Source of the DNA: Streptomyces sp. XY006
GTDB taxonomy: Bacteria; Actinomycetota; Actinomycetes; Streptomycetales; Streptomycetaceae
Reading direction: 5' to 3'
DNA: 64,000 nt
NCBI RefSeq assembly: GCF_002237655.1
Contig: NZ_NOKT01000013.1
Location: forward strand, 1-64,000
A program made the position numbers and the translations under genes. The notes below the pieces were generated by a model that saw only the letters and a list, made by a program, of their open reading frames with translations, was not told the DNA's origin and did no database searches. Shown in pieces: positions 1 to 8,153 of this stretch (its first letter is position 1; every line of letters starts with the position of its first letter).

Positions 1-626
1 AACTTCTCCGTGCCCTCCGTGGGCCGGTGATACATCCAGCTCAGCAAACCCAGCGCGAACATGTTCTTGCTGCGCTCGGCCTCCTTGCGGGTGAGGTCGA
101 ACTCCTTCAGCGCCTCCACCGTCAGCGTCGTCAGCGGCACCGGGTGCACGTGATAGCCGTCCAGCGACCCGTCCTCCAGCGGCGACACCTCATAGCCGAC
201 CTTCTGCATCGCCCGCCTGGTGAACTCGTCCGTGTTGACGATCACCTCCGCGCCGCGCGGCAGGTCCCCGATGTTCGCCTTCAGCGCCGCCGGGTTCATC
301 GCGACCAGCACGTTCGGCGCGTCCCCCGGCGTCAGGATGTCGTGATCGGCGAAGTGCAGCTGGAACGACGACACACCCGGCAGCGTCCCGGCAGGCGCCC
401 TGATCTCGGCCGGGAAGTTCGGCAGCGTCGACAGGTCGTTCCCGAACGACGCCGTCTCCGAGGTGAAACGGTCACCGGTGAGCTGCATACCGTCACCCGA
501 GTCCCCCGCGAACCGGATGATCACCCGGTCCAGACGCCGGACGTCCTTCGCGCCCGCCGCTTTGCGCTGCTCTCCTACGACTGCTCCGTCGGCCTGCTCC
601 GCTGGGCTACTGACCTGGCTGGTCAC
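1..626 (-). CDS. korA: 2-oxoacid:ferredoxin oxidoreductase alpha subunit, N-terminal part
   Basis: The minus-strand frame opens at a GTG (624-626) with GGAGG about 9 nt upstream (636-640) and stays open to the window edge, giving 208 codons of an incomplete gene. After a hydrophilic lead of about 30 residues it reads RVIIRFAGDSGDGMQLTGD, the start of the gamma-type domain fused to the alpha subunit of pyruvate/2-oxoglutarate:ferredoxin oxidoreductases, followed by ETASFGNDLSTLPNFPAEIRAP. The complete family member is about 640 residues, so two thirds lie outside the window. It should oxidatively decarboxylate a 2-oxoacid (probably 2-oxoglutarate) with CoA and pass electrons to ferredoxin, working with a thiamine-binding beta subunit expected further left. 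Substrate choice is inferred from S. coelicolor synteny, not from residues seen here. Confidence 0.85.
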   Translation of the reverse strand, partial: MTSQVSSPAEQADGAVVGEQRKAAGAKDVRRLDRVIIRFAGDSGDGMQLTGDRFTSETASFGNDLSTLPNFPAEIRAPAGTLPGVSSFQLHFADHDILTPGDAPNVLVAMNPAALKANIGDLPRGAEVIVNTDEFTRRAMQKVGYEVSPLEDGSLDGYHVHPVPLTTLTVEALKEFDLTRKEAERSKNMFALGLLSWMYHRPTEGTEK

Positions 627-784
627 TGAACTGGACCTCCCTAGAGGCGGCTGTCCGGGACAGACCTTCCCGCAGGCCCTCCCAGATCAACCCTACGACC
701 GCAAGGATCGCCTTCCCTGGGTCATTCGCATGTTGGACACGACTTTGAGACCTTCGAGACGCTCTGTCCCACATGTCACGAGTT

Positions 785-1456
785 TCACGAATTGAGGTAT
801 GTCAACACGGCCAGCACCCGGCGGTGGTCGCCCTCGCTCGGGGACAGCCCCAGCTTGAGGAAGATGTTGCTCACGTGCTTCTCGACAGCCCCGTCGCTCA
901 CCACCAGCTGCCGGGCGATCGCCGAGTTCGTCCGCCCCTCGGCCATCAGCCCCAGCACCTCCCGCTCGCGCGGTGTGAGGCCCGCCAGCACGTCCTGCTT
1001 GCGGCTGCGGCCCAGCAGCTGCGCGACCACCTCCGGGTCCAGGGCCGTCCCGCCCTCGGCCACCCGGACCACCGCGTCCACGAACTCGCGGACCTCGGCC
1101 ACCCGGTCCTTCAGCAGATAGCCCACGCCCCGGCTGGACCCGGCCAGCAGCTCCGTGGCGTAGCGCTCCTCCACGTACTGCGACAGCACCAGCACGCCGA
1201 GCCCCGGGTGGGCCTTGCGCAACTGCACCGCCGCCCGGACCCCTTCGTCGGTGTGCGTCGGCGGCATCCGCACGTCGGCCACGACCACGTCCGGCAGCTC
1301 GCCCTGCGCGTCCAGCTCCGTGATGGTCTTGATCAGCGCCTCGCCGTCTCCGACCCCGGCGACGACGTCGTGCCCCCGGTCGGTCAGCAGCCGGGTCAGG
1401 CCCTCCCTGAGCAGCACGGAATCCTCGGCGATGACCACCCGCACCCTGTCCTCCAC
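785..1456 (-). CDS. abrC3: NarL/LuxR-family response regulator, AbrC3-like
   Basis: 223 residues, normal length for a NarL-type regulator. Receiver domain 1-120: acidic pair Glu11-Asp12, phospho-acceptor Asp61 in VVVADVRMP, conserved Ser/Thr in VLSQY and Lys in GYLLKDRV. The C-terminal LuxR helix-turn-helix (about 158-210) begins LTPREREVLGLMAEGRTN. The start is GTG at 1456; a GTG five codons on is possible. It lies downstream of two histidine kinases on the same strand, as in the S. coelicolor AbrC1/C2/C3 system (SCO4598/97/96), where the regulator promotes antibiotic production and differentiation; that role is known from the orthologue and is inferred here. A 315-bp gap with repeats separates it from the kinase, so it may have its own promoter. 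Confidence 0.88.
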   Translation of the reverse strand: MEDRVRVVIAEDSVLLREGLTRLLTDRGHDVVAGVGDGEALIKTITELDAQGELPDVVVADVRMPPTHTDEGVRAAVQLRKAHPGLGVLVLSQYVEERYATELLAGSSRGVGYLLKDRVAEVREFVDAVVRVAEGGTALDPEVVAQLLGRSRKQDVLAGLTPREREVLGLMAEGRTNSAIARQLVVSDGAVEKHVSNIFLKLGLSPSEGDHRRVLAVLTYLNS

Positions 1457-1630
1457 GATGTTCGGCCCCCCACAGCCCGGCGCCGCCCGTCCGCGGCCCC
1501 CTACGGCTCCGCGCCCACCCGTGCGACGGGTACCAGCATTTCAGGCCCGGGGGTGTGCGGGGGCGGGAAAGGCGTGGGTGAGGGCGGGAAAGGCTTCCCG
1601 GCCGATCCGTTCGGGTGGTGTCACCCGTCC

Positions 1631-1681
1631 GTGCACGGACGCGTGAATGTCCGCGTGAACAAACACGTGCACGGACGCGTG
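1631..1681. repeat. Direct repeats between kinase and regulator genes
   Basis: A 15-bp direct repeat (GTGCACGGACGCGTG) occurs at 1631-1645 and 1667-1681, with related GCGTGaa and ACGTGgac blocks between and after, so the segment 1621-1700 is a degenerate array. Just left (1561-1596) a second short repeat, GGCGGGAAAGGC, occurs twice. The whole 1457-1771 gap holds no plausible gene. The array lies in the leader of the response-regulator gene read on the minus strand and could be a regulatory site. Confidence 0.6.
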
Positions 1682-1709
1682 GACGGACACGTGGACGGGC
1701 AACGGCCGG

Positions 1710-1734
1710 GGCCGGAGGGCGGTGCCCTCCGGCC
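1710..1734 (-). terminator. Hairpin downstream of the abrC2-like kinase
   Basis: A perfect 11-bp stem (GGCCGGAGGGC, 1710-1720, with its complement 1724-1734) and a 3-nt loop lie 37 bp past the kinase stop codon. There is no T-run, as is common in Streptomyces. It may reduce read-through into the regulator gene. Confidence 0.5.
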
Positions 1735-1771
1735 GTCACGGCGTTCCGCGGGGGCCGGGCCCCCGCGTGGA

Positions 1772-3133
1772 TCACCTCACGTGCTCCCCGCGCCAGGGCA
1801 GCTCGGCCGTCACCCGGGTCGGGCCGCCCGCGGGCGAGTCGACCACCAGGATCCCGTCCACCGCGTCGAGCCGCTCCGCCAGACCCGCCAGCCCGGACCC
1901 CGGGGCGACCTCGGCGCCGCCCACGCCGTTGTCCACGACCTGCAGCATCAGCCGGTTCTCCGTCCGCCAGACCTCCACGCCCGCCCAGGTCGCCCGGGAG
2001 TGCTTGCTGACGTTCTGCAGCAGCTCCGACACCGTGAAGTAGGCGATCCCCTCGATCGCGGGCGCCGGCCGCTGCGCCAGGTCGACCTCGACCTGCACCG
2101 GCACCGTGCAGCGGGAGGCCACCGAGGACAGGGCCGCGTCCAGGCCGCGGTCGGTCAGCACCGCCGGGTGGATGCCCCGCGCCAGGTCGCGCAGCTCCTG
2201 CAGCGCCGTCTTCACCTCGCCGTGCGCCTCGTCCACCATCCGCTGGGCCGCCTCCGGGTCCTCCTGCAGCTTCTCCTTCGCCAGACCCAGATCCATGGCC
2301 AGCGCCACCAGCCGGGCCTGCGCCCCGTCGTGCAGATCCCGCTCGATGCGGCGCAGATCGGCCGCCGCCGTGTCGACCACGACCCCGCGGTCCGACTCCA
2401 GCTCCACCACCCGCGACGCCAGCCGCGAGGGCCCGAGCAGCCCGTGCACCAGCAGCCGGTCCACCATCGTCAGCGCCCGCACGATCCATGGCGTGGCGAT
2501 CGTGAAGAGCAGCCCCACCAGCGCCGTCACCGTGATCTCGAACGGGTTGTCCAGGTAGATCCGGTGCGTCTCGTCGCCGTAGAGCTGGATCCCGTCCTGC
2601 CCCGCGTACGCCGGGAACACCCAGAACCACAGCGGGTAGGTCAGCAGCCCCCAGCCCAGCGCCCAGACGTTCACCGTGACGACGAACGAGAACACCGCCC
2701 AGGGCAGATGCAGCACCGAGTACAGCAGCGCCCGCCAGGAGGTGCCGCTCTTGAGGACGGCGCCCATCCACGCCATGGCGCCCTGCCGCTTCATCCGCAG
2801 CGGCTCCGGCTCGGCCACGTCCAGGTCCAGCAGCGCCCTGGCCCGCACCCGCTCCAGCGCCCCGATGCCGCGGCATCCGGCGAGCGCCCCCGCCAGGACC
2901 GGGATGCCGAGGAACGTCACCAGCAGGCCCGCACCCAGCGACACCATCGTGACCGCGTAGGTGAACAGCAGGACGCTGATCGGCAGGCTCAGCAGCACGT
3001 AACCGAGCTCGCGCCAGGTGCGGCCCTCGACCGGCGCGCGCAGGGCGGCCGGCAGCCGGTGCCGCCGTTCGGTGCTCCCGGGGAACCCGGACCCGCTGTC
3101 GAGCCCGTATCCCTGTCCGTACTCCGTGGCCAT
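1772..3133 (-). CDS. abrC2: Sensor histidine kinase, AbrC2-like
   Basis: 453 residues from the ATG at 3133 (MATEYGQGYG). The frame stays open upstream without a plausible start, so the ATG was chosen. Residues about 40-200 hold several hydrophobic spans (first pair LGYVLLSLPISVLLFTYAV and GAGLLVTFLGIPVLAGALAG; later spans near the motif WALGWGLLTYPLWFWV and VTALVGLLFTIATPWIV). The dimerisation/phosphoacceptor motif is RRIERDLHDGAQARLVALAM (HisKA_3, His in DLHDG). The ATPase follows: N-box ELLQNVSKHSR, G-box VDNGVGG and GLAGLAERL. It is a close paralogue of the next kinase upstream (near-identical DHp and catalytic core), so both probably phosphorylate the single downstream regulator. Input signals are unknown. 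Confidence 0.88.
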   Translation of the reverse strand: MATEYGQGYGLDSGSGFPGSTERRHRLPAALRAPVEGRTWRELGYVLLSLPISVLLFTYAVTMVSLGAGLLVTFLGIPVLAGALAGCRGIGALERVRARALLDLDVAEPEPLRMKRQGAMAWMGAVLKSGTSWRALLYSVLHLPWAVFSFVVTVNVWALGWGLLTYPLWFWVFPAYAGQDGIQLYGDETHRIYLDNPFEITVTALVGLLFTIATPWIVRALTMVDRLLVHGLLGPSRLASRVVELESDRGVVVDTAAADLRRIERDLHDGAQARLVALAMDLGLAKEKLQEDPEAAQRMVDEAHGEVKTALQELRDLARGIHPAVLTDRGLDAALSSVASRCTVPVQVEVDLAQRPAPAIEGIAYFTVSELLQNVSKHSRATWAGVEVWRTENRLMLQVVDNGVGGAEVAPGSGLAGLAERLDAVDGILVVDSPAGGPTRVTAELPWRGEHVR

Positions 3134-3243
3134 CGGCGTCGTCCTTCTCCTCGTCCTGCGGCTGTGCTCTGCTACCTCCACCCTGCTCCGCCGCAGGTCG
3201 GCGGACCATGGAGTCCGTCGGCGTCTTGGACGGGGGGTTTTCC

Positions 3244-4452
3244 CTACCCGGCGGCCTCCGACCGGTCGCGCCACGGCAGTTCCGCCGTGACCGTCGTCGG
3301 GCCGCCCTCGGGCGACTCCAGGACGAACAGGCCGTCGACGGCGTCCAGCCGGTCGGCCAGGCCCTTCATCCCCGCACCGCCGTCGAGACGGGCGCCGCCG
3401 CGGCCGTCGTCCCACACCTGGATGAGCAGCCGGTCGTCCGTGCGCCACACCTCCACCGACGCCGACTTCGCCCGGCTGTGCTTGCTGACGTTCTGCAGCA
3501 GCTCCGAGACGGTGAAGTAGGCGATGCCCTCGATCGCCGCGGCCGGCCGGGCGGGCAGGTCGACCGTCACCTTGACCGGGACCGTGCAGCGCGAGGCGAC
3601 CGAGGACAGGGCCGCGTCCAGGCCGCGGTCGGTCAGCACCGCCGGGTGGATGCCCCGGGCCAGGTCCCGCAGCTCCTGCAGCGCCAGCTTCACCTCGCCG
3701 TGCGCCTCCTCGACCATCGCCGCCGCCGCGTCCGGGTCCTCCAGCACCTTCTCCTTCGCCAGACCCAGCCCCATCGCCAGATTGACCAGCCGGGCCTGCG
3801 CCCCGTCGTGCAGATCCCGCTCGATGCGCCGCAGGTCCGCCGCGGCCGTGTCGACCACGACCCCGCGGTCCGACTCCAGCTCCGCGATGCGCCGCTCCAG
3901 CTCGTCCGAGGGCGACAACAGCCCCCGCACCATGGCCCGGTCCACGTTGGTCAGACCCCGCGCCACGAACGGCAGCACCGGCCACAGCACGAACAGCGAC
4001 GCCAGCGTGAAGGAGAACGTGAAGACCCCCCACGGCAGCCGCACGAACTCGTACAGCACCGTGCGCCAGCCCACCGGGTCCTTCAGCTGCATCCACAACC
4101 GCTGGAAGAAACCGCCCCCGCCGCGCAGCCGCAGCCGGCTCGGCTCGTCCACCCGCACCCCGAGCAGCGCCCGGGCCCTCGCCCGCTCCATCCGGCCCAG
4201 CTGCCGCGCCCCCATGAGCCCGGCCGCCAGCAGCGGGAAACCGACCACCGTGAGGGTCAGCCCGAGACCGGTGAACAGCACCGTCACGACATAGGTGAAG
4301 CCGAGCAGCGCGACCGGAAGGTTCGCCAGGAGGTGCGCGATCTCCTTCCAGGTGTGCCGGTCGTAGGCGAGGCGGGGCGGGGGCGGGCGGTCGTCCCGCC
4401 CGGCCGCCGTGATGGCCCCGGAGGTGCCGGGGGACGGGAAGCGTTCGGTCAT
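3244..4452 (-). CDS. abrC1: Sensor histidine kinase, AbrC1-like
   Basis: 402 residues, ATG at 4452. The N-terminal half has four hydrophobic segments in two pairs (LPVALLGFTYVVTVLF and LTLTVVGFPLLAAGLM; GVFTFSFTLASLFVLWPVLPF). The cytoplasmic part has HisKA_3 with His in RDLHDGAQARLVNLAM and a HATPase with N-box LLQNVSKHSR and G-boxes WDDGRGG and GMKGLADRL. It is about 110 bp upstream of and co-directional with its paralogue. In the AbrC system of S. coelicolor two kinases converge on one regulator. The divergent neighbour is nuoA, so the 4453-4710 region should carry promoters for both directions. Sensing-domain divergence between the two kinases, compared with near-identity of the cores, suggests different stimuli. 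Confidence 0.87.
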   Translation of the reverse strand: MTERFPSPGTSGAITAAGRDDRPPPPRLAYDRHTWKEIAHLLANLPVALLGFTYVVTVLFTGLGLTLTVVGFPLLAAGLMGARQLGRMERARARALLGVRVDEPSRLRLRGGGGFFQRLWMQLKDPVGWRTVLYEFVRLPWGVFTFSFTLASLFVLWPVLPFVARGLTNVDRAMVRGLLSPSDELERRIAELESDRGVVVDTAAADLRRIERDLHDGAQARLVNLAMGLGLAKEKVLEDPDAAAAMVEEAHGEVKLALQELRDLARGIHPAVLTDRGLDAALSSVASRCTVPVKVTVDLPARPAAAIEGIAYFTVSELLQNVSKHSRAKSASVEVWRTDDRLLIQVWDDGRGGARLDGGAGMKGLADRLDAVDGLFVLESPEGGPTTVTAELPWRDRSEAAG

Positions 4453-4554
4453 ACGCGTAAGCGTGCCCGGCGGCGCACCACCGCGCCATGAGGTGGACCG
4501 CCAGGATCCACTGAGGAAAACCCCACCCCCGCATGCCGGGGCGTGACGGGCTGC

Positions 4555-4582
4555 TTACCCTGCCTTTATCAGGGCCTAGACT
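4555..4582 (+). promoter_or_regulatory. Candidate vegetative promoter for the nuo operon
   Basis: TTACCC (4555-4560), a 16-bp spacer and TAGACT (4577-4582) resemble the -35/-10 of the main sigma factor. The spacer includes a small dyad, CCCTG...CAGGG. This is the best match found in the 258-bp divergent gap; it is a visual call only. Confidence 0.3.
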
Positions 4583-4619
4583 CCCGTGCGTACAGATCGT
4601 CGAACAGCGGCGCCCGCTT

Positions 4620-4660
4620 CCCGGCAGGGCCGGGACGCCTCCCGGCAGGGCCGGGACGCC
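4620..4660 (+). repeat. 20-bp direct repeat in the nuo leader
   Basis: CCCGGCAGGGCCGGGACGCC occurs twice (4620-4639 and 4641-4660) with one base between. Each copy itself contains the dyad CCCGG-caggg-CCGGG, so the leader can form two identical short hairpins. The repeat lies 50 bp before the nuoA start and downstream of the candidate promoter. Confidence 0.65.
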
Positions 4661-4710
4661 GCGGTCTCGGCGCAGGATCCAGTCCGAGTTTCAGGGAGCG
4701 AGGGACGGAC

Positions 4711-5118
4711 GTGCCGGAACGGACCGTCGTCACCACGACCGTCGTCGCGGCGGACTACTTCCAGTCCTACTCGGTCGTCGGACTGCTCGCCGTCGTCGGC
4801 GTGCTGTTCGTCGCCGTCGCCTTCGGGGCCGGCCGCCTGCTGCGGCCCGTGGTGCCCACGCCGGAGAAACTCCTGACCTACGAGTGCGGCGTCGACCCCG
4901 TCGGCGAGGGCTGGGCCCACACCCAGGTCCGCTACTACGTCTACGCGTTCCTCTATGTGATCTTCGCGGTCGACTCGATCTTCCTGTTCCCCTGGGCCAC
5001 CGTCTTCGCCGCCCCCGGCTACGGCGCGACGACCCTGGTGGAGATGTTCATCTTCCTCGGCTTCCTGGCCGTGGGCCTGCTCTACGCCTACAAGAAGGGC
5101 GTCCTGGCATGGACGTGA
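4711..5118 (+). CDS. nuoA: NADH-quinone oxidoreductase subunit A (second cluster)
   Basis: 135 residues from the GTG at 4711 (VPERTVV), chosen because a purine-rich GGAGCGAGGGA lies just upstream and because upstream in-frame sequence is repeat-derived. Three membrane spans: about 15-42 (SVVGLLAVVGVLFVAVAFGAG), 73-95 (YYVYAFLYVIFAVDSIFLFPW) and 105-127. The conserved loop LLTYECGVDPVGEGW precedes helix 2 and matches the quinone-site loop of NuoA/ND3, with its Cys in YECG. First gene of a ten-gene operon; its stop overlaps nuoB by 10 bp. Confidence 0.92.
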   Translation: MPERTVVTTTVVAADYFQSYSVVGLLAVVGVLFVAVAFGAGRLLRPVVPTPEKLLTYECGVDPVGEGWAHTQVRYYVYAFLYVIFAVDSIFLFPWATVFAAPGYGATTLVEMFIFLGFLAVGLLYAYKKGVLAWT

Positions 5119-5723
5119 CCCCCGAGCCCGTGCTGCTGCCCGAGCCGAAGCGGCTCGGCGCCCTCGCGCGCCTCGCGCCCGAGCCGATGAAGGTGATCCT
5201 CAACTGGGGCCGCCGCTACTCGCTCTGGGTCTTCAACTTCGGCCTCGCCTGCTGCGCCATCGAGTTCATCGCCGCGTCGATGGCCCGCCACGACTTCATC
5301 CGCCTCGGCGTCATCCCCTTCGCGCCGGGCCCGCGCCAGGCCGACCTGATGGTGGTCTCCGGCACGGTCACGGACAAGATGGCCCCGGCCGTGAAGCGCC
5401 TGTACGAGCAGATGCCCGAGCCCAAGTACGTCATCTCCTTCGGCGCGTGCAGCAACTGCGGCGGCCCCTACTGGGACTCGTACTCCGTCACCAAGGGCGT
5501 CGACCAGATCATCCCCGTCGACGTCTACGTCCCCGGCTGCCCGCCCCGGCCCGAGGCGCTGCTCCAGGGCATCCTCAAGCTCCAGGAGAAGATCGCCCGC
5601 GAGTCGCTGGGGGAGCGGTACGGGACGAGTGCCGGACGCCCCTCGACGGCGGCGCTGCAGAGCGGCCTGGTGCAGCCGCCGGCCCCCGCGGGCTCCGGCC
5701 AGACGACTGAGGAGGGCCGATGA
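5109..5723 (+). CDS. nuoB: NADH-quinone oxidoreductase subunit B
   Basis: 204 residues. The [4Fe-4S] cluster N2 ligands are all present: Cys48-Cys49 in GLACCAIEF, Cys114 in GACSNCGG and Cys144 in VPGCPPRPE. The core is about 165 residues; a further 35 or so residues, rich in Pro, Ser and Gly, follow KLQEKIA, the first of several tailed subunits in this operon. NuoB passes electrons from the cluster chain to quinone at the interface with NuoD, yet no NuoD gene is present here. It overlaps nuoA by 10 bp and nuoC by ATGA at 5720-5723, implying translational coupling. Confidence 0.95.
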   Translation: MDVTPEPVLLPEPKRLGALARLAPEPMKVILNWGRRYSLWVFNFGLACCAIEFIAASMARHDFIRLGVIPFAPGPRQADLMVVSGTVTDKMAPAVKRLYEQMPEPKYVISFGACSNCGGPYWDSYSVTKGVDQIIPVDVYVPGCPPRPEALLQGILKLQEKIARESLGERYGTSAGRPSTAALQSGLVQPPAPAGSGQTTEEGR

Positions 5724-7186
5724 CCGCGGTCGGCTGGCTCCCCGCCGACGCCGGGGAACTCTTCGGCCCCGACGCCACCGCCGAGGAGTCCTACGAGGTC
5801 CTGACGGTCGACGTACCGCCGTCCGCCTGGATCACCGCCCTGGAGACCGCCCGCGACCGGCTCGGCTGCACCTACTTCGACTGGCTGAGCGCCGTCGACG
5901 AACCGGGCACGGGCTTCCGCGTCTCGGCGCACGTCGCGGCGCTCTCCCCGGTCCGCCGTCTCCTGCTGCGCACCACGGTCCCGCACGACGCCGCCACCCT
6001 GCCGTCGGCCATCGGCGTCTACGCGGGCGCCGCCTGGCACGAACGCGAGACGCACGAGATGTTCGGCGTCACCTTCGAGGGCCACCCGGCGCTGGACCAC
6101 CTGCTCCTGCCCGAGAACTTCGAGGGCCACCCCCTGCGCAAGGACTTCGTCCTCGCCGCCCGGGTCGCCAAGGCCTGGCCCGGCGCGAAGGAACCCGGCG
6201 AGTCGGAGCACGGCGGCCCCAAGCGCCGCCAGATGCTCCCGCCCGGCGTCCCCGACCCGAACGAATGGGGCCCCCTGAAGGGCCAACTCCCCCCGGCCCC
6301 CACCCGCCCGACCCGCGGCCCGGCCCGCGCGGCGGGGGACCGTCCGGCCCGCGCGGCGGGGGACCGCCCGGTGCGCGCGGCGGGGGACCGTCCGGTGCGC
6401 CGCACCCGCTCGGCGTCGGAGGGCTCGGCGAGCCAGGCGGCGGCTGCGAACGCGGCCGCGGCCGCGGGTGGACCGTCCCCCACTGCGGGCGAGACGGACA
6501 CGCCGCCTGCGACTCGTCCACGCCGCACGCGTTCGGCGGCCGAGGAGCCGGCAAGCCAGGCGGCGGTGGAGGGCTCGGCAGGCCAGGCGGCGTCGGGCGG
6601 CTCGGCGAGCCAGGGGGCGTCGGAGGGTTCGGCAGGTCAGGCGGCGTCGCAGGGCTCGGCGAGCCAGGCCACGCCCGGTGAGCGGACTTCCCCGGCGCCC
6701 GGTCCCGAGACGGCGGCACCGGACCCGGCGTCGCGACGCTCGCAGCCGGGTGCGCCCGCAGGGCCGCGCCGGGCGCGCAGCGCGTCGGAGGGCAGTGCGA
6801 GCCAGCGGGCCGCGACCGACCGCGGCGACAGCGAGCCGGGCCGGGCCCCGCGCGCGCCGCGCAGCGCGGACGCCCCGTGGCACCACGCCCGCCCCGCCTT
6901 CGACGAACCGGCCCCCCAACCGTCCCCCGAGGCGGCGCCGTTGCCGGCCCCGAAGCCCTCGGAGGCGCCGGAGGCACCCACGGGCGGGCCCGAGCCGGAA
7001 CCCCGCACAGGACCCACCGAGCCCGAAGAAGCCGGCGAGCCCGAGGCACCCACCGAGCCCACGGAACCGGCTGAGCCCGACGACCCGACAGATTCCACGG
7101 ATCCCACAAAGCCCACAGGTCCCACAAAGCCCACAGGTTCCACAGATTCCACAGGTTCCGCAGATTCCACGGGAGGCCCGCGGTGA
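5720..7186 (+). CDS. nuoC: NADH-quinone oxidoreductase subunit C with long repetitive tail
   Basis: 488 residues where NuoC is usually 180-240. Residues 1-185 are the 30-kDa subunit domain, with the signature AWHERETHEMFGVTFEGHP and then LLLPENFEGHPLRKDF. From about 190 to the end the protein is low-complexity: three RAAGDRP repeats, at least seven GSASQAA/GSAGQAA-type repeats, then a Pro/Glu/Thr tract ending in repeated DSTDPTKPTGPT units. Codon periodicity continues and the stop overlaps the nuoH GTG (7183-7186), so the tail is translated. NuoC normally docks with NuoD; with no nuoD in the operon its partner is unclear. The tail is probably disordered and cytoplasmic. Confidence 0.9.
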   Translation: MTAVGWLPADAGELFGPDATAEESYEVLTVDVPPSAWITALETARDRLGCTYFDWLSAVDEPGTGFRVSAHVAALSPVRRLLLRTTVPHDAATLPSAIGVYAGAAWHERETHEMFGVTFEGHPALDHLLLPENFEGHPLRKDFVLAARVAKAWPGAKEPGESEHGGPKRRQMLPPGVPDPNEWGPLKGQLPPAPTRPTRGPARAAGDRPARAAGDRPVRAAGDRPVRRTRSASEGSASQAAAANAAAAAGGPSPTAGETDTPPATRPRRTRSAAEEPASQAAVEGSAGQAASGGSASQGASEGSAGQAASQGSASQATPGERTSPAPGPETAAPDPASRRSQPGAPAGPRRARSASEGSASQRAATDRGDSEPGRAPRAPRSADAPWHHARPAFDEPAPQPSPEAAPLPAPKPSEAPEAPTGGPEPEPRTGPTEPEEAGEPEAPTEPTEPAEPDDPTDSTDPTKPTGPTKPTGSTDSTGSADSTGGPR

Positions 7187-8151
7187 ACGACGTGCTCGAC
7201 GTCACCCTGCGACTCCTGATCGTCTTCGTCGTCTTCCTCACCTTCCCCCTGATCATCGGCCAGACCGAACACAAGGTCATGGCCCACATGCAGGGCCGCC
7301 TCGGCCCCATGTACGCCGGCGGCTTCCACGGCTGGGCCCAGCTGATCGCCGACGGCGTGAAGTTCGCGCAGAAGGAGGACGTCGTCCCCGCGGGCGCCGA
7401 CCGCCGCATCTTCCAACTGGCCCCCGCCGTCGCCCTCCTGCCCTACCTCCTCGTCCTGCTCGCCATCCCGATCGGCCCCGACGAAGGAGCCGTCGGGCAG
7501 GTCATCGACGCCGGCGTCTTCTTCGTCCTGGCGGTCATGGGCGTCGGCGTCCTCGGCTCGCTGATGGCCGGCTGGGCCTCCGCGAACAAGTTCTCCCTCC
7601 TCGGCGGCCTGCGCACCGCCGCCCAGCTCCTCGCCTACGAACTGCCGATGCTCCTGACCGCCGCCTCGGTGGCCATGGCGGCCGGCACCGTCTCGCTCCC
7701 CGGCATCCTCGACGCCTTCGAGTGGTGGTGGCTGCCCTGGCAGATCGTCGGCGCGATCGTCTTCTTCGTCGCCGGCCTCGCCGAACTCCAGCGCCCTCCC
7801 TTCGACATGCCCGTCGCCGACTCGGAGATCATCTTCGGCGCGTACACCGAGTACACCGGCCTCCGCTTCGCCCTGTTCCTCCTCGCCGAGTACGCCGGGA
7901 TCGTCGTCCTGTGCGGTCTGACCACCGTCCTCTTCCTGGGCGGCTGGCACGGCCCCTGGGGCGCCGACGGACTCGGCTGGGTCTGGACCCTGCTCAAGAC
8001 CGCCGTCCTCGCCTTCCTCGTGATCTGGCTGCGCGTCACCTACCCGCGCCTGCGCGAGGACCAGCTCCAGAAGCTCTCCTGGACCCTCCTCGTCCCCCTC
8101 TCCCTCGCCCAGATCGCCCTCACCGGCATCGTCAAGGTGGTGATCCAGTAA
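7183..8151 (+). CDS. nuoH: NADH-quinone oxidoreductase subunit H
   Basis: 322 residues, GTG start overlapping the nuoC stop. About eight transmembrane helices. The conserved quinone-channel segments are visible: KVMAHMQGRLGPMYAG near residue 31, FAQKEDVVP near 62 and the signature AELQRPPFDMPVADSEIIFG near 205 followed by TEYTGLRFALFLLAEY. The usual ETNR before PFD is AELQR here, a mild divergence expected for a second-copy paralogue. NuoH forms the membrane side of the quinone pocket together with NuoB, NuoD and NuoA. Confidence 0.94.
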   Translation: MNDVLDVTLRLLIVFVVFLTFPLIIGQTEHKVMAHMQGRLGPMYAGGFHGWAQLIADGVKFAQKEDVVPAGADRRIFQLAPAVALLPYLLVLLAIPIGPDEGAVGQVIDAGVFFVLAVMGVGVLGSLMAGWASANKFSLLGGLRTAAQLLAYELPMLLTAASVAMAAGTVSLPGILDAFEWWWLPWQIVGAIVFFVAGLAELQRPPFDMPVADSEIIFGAYTEYTGLRFALFLLAEYAGIVVLCGLTTVLFLGGWHGPWGADGLGWVWTLLKTAVLAFLVIWLRVTYPRLREDQLQKLSWTLLVPLSLAQIALTGIVKVVIQ

Positions 8152-8153
8152 CC

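Noticed and set aside
693..3209. An 838-codon minus-strand frame through the two-component genes
   Set aside because: Shadow frame; residues are Gly/Ala/Arg-rich. The real kinase frame shows HisKA and HATPase motifs.
5525..6919. 464-codon minus-strand frame rich in Arg opposite nuoC
   Set aside because: Antisense of the repetitive nuoC tail; the plus-strand frame is operon-coupled at both ends.
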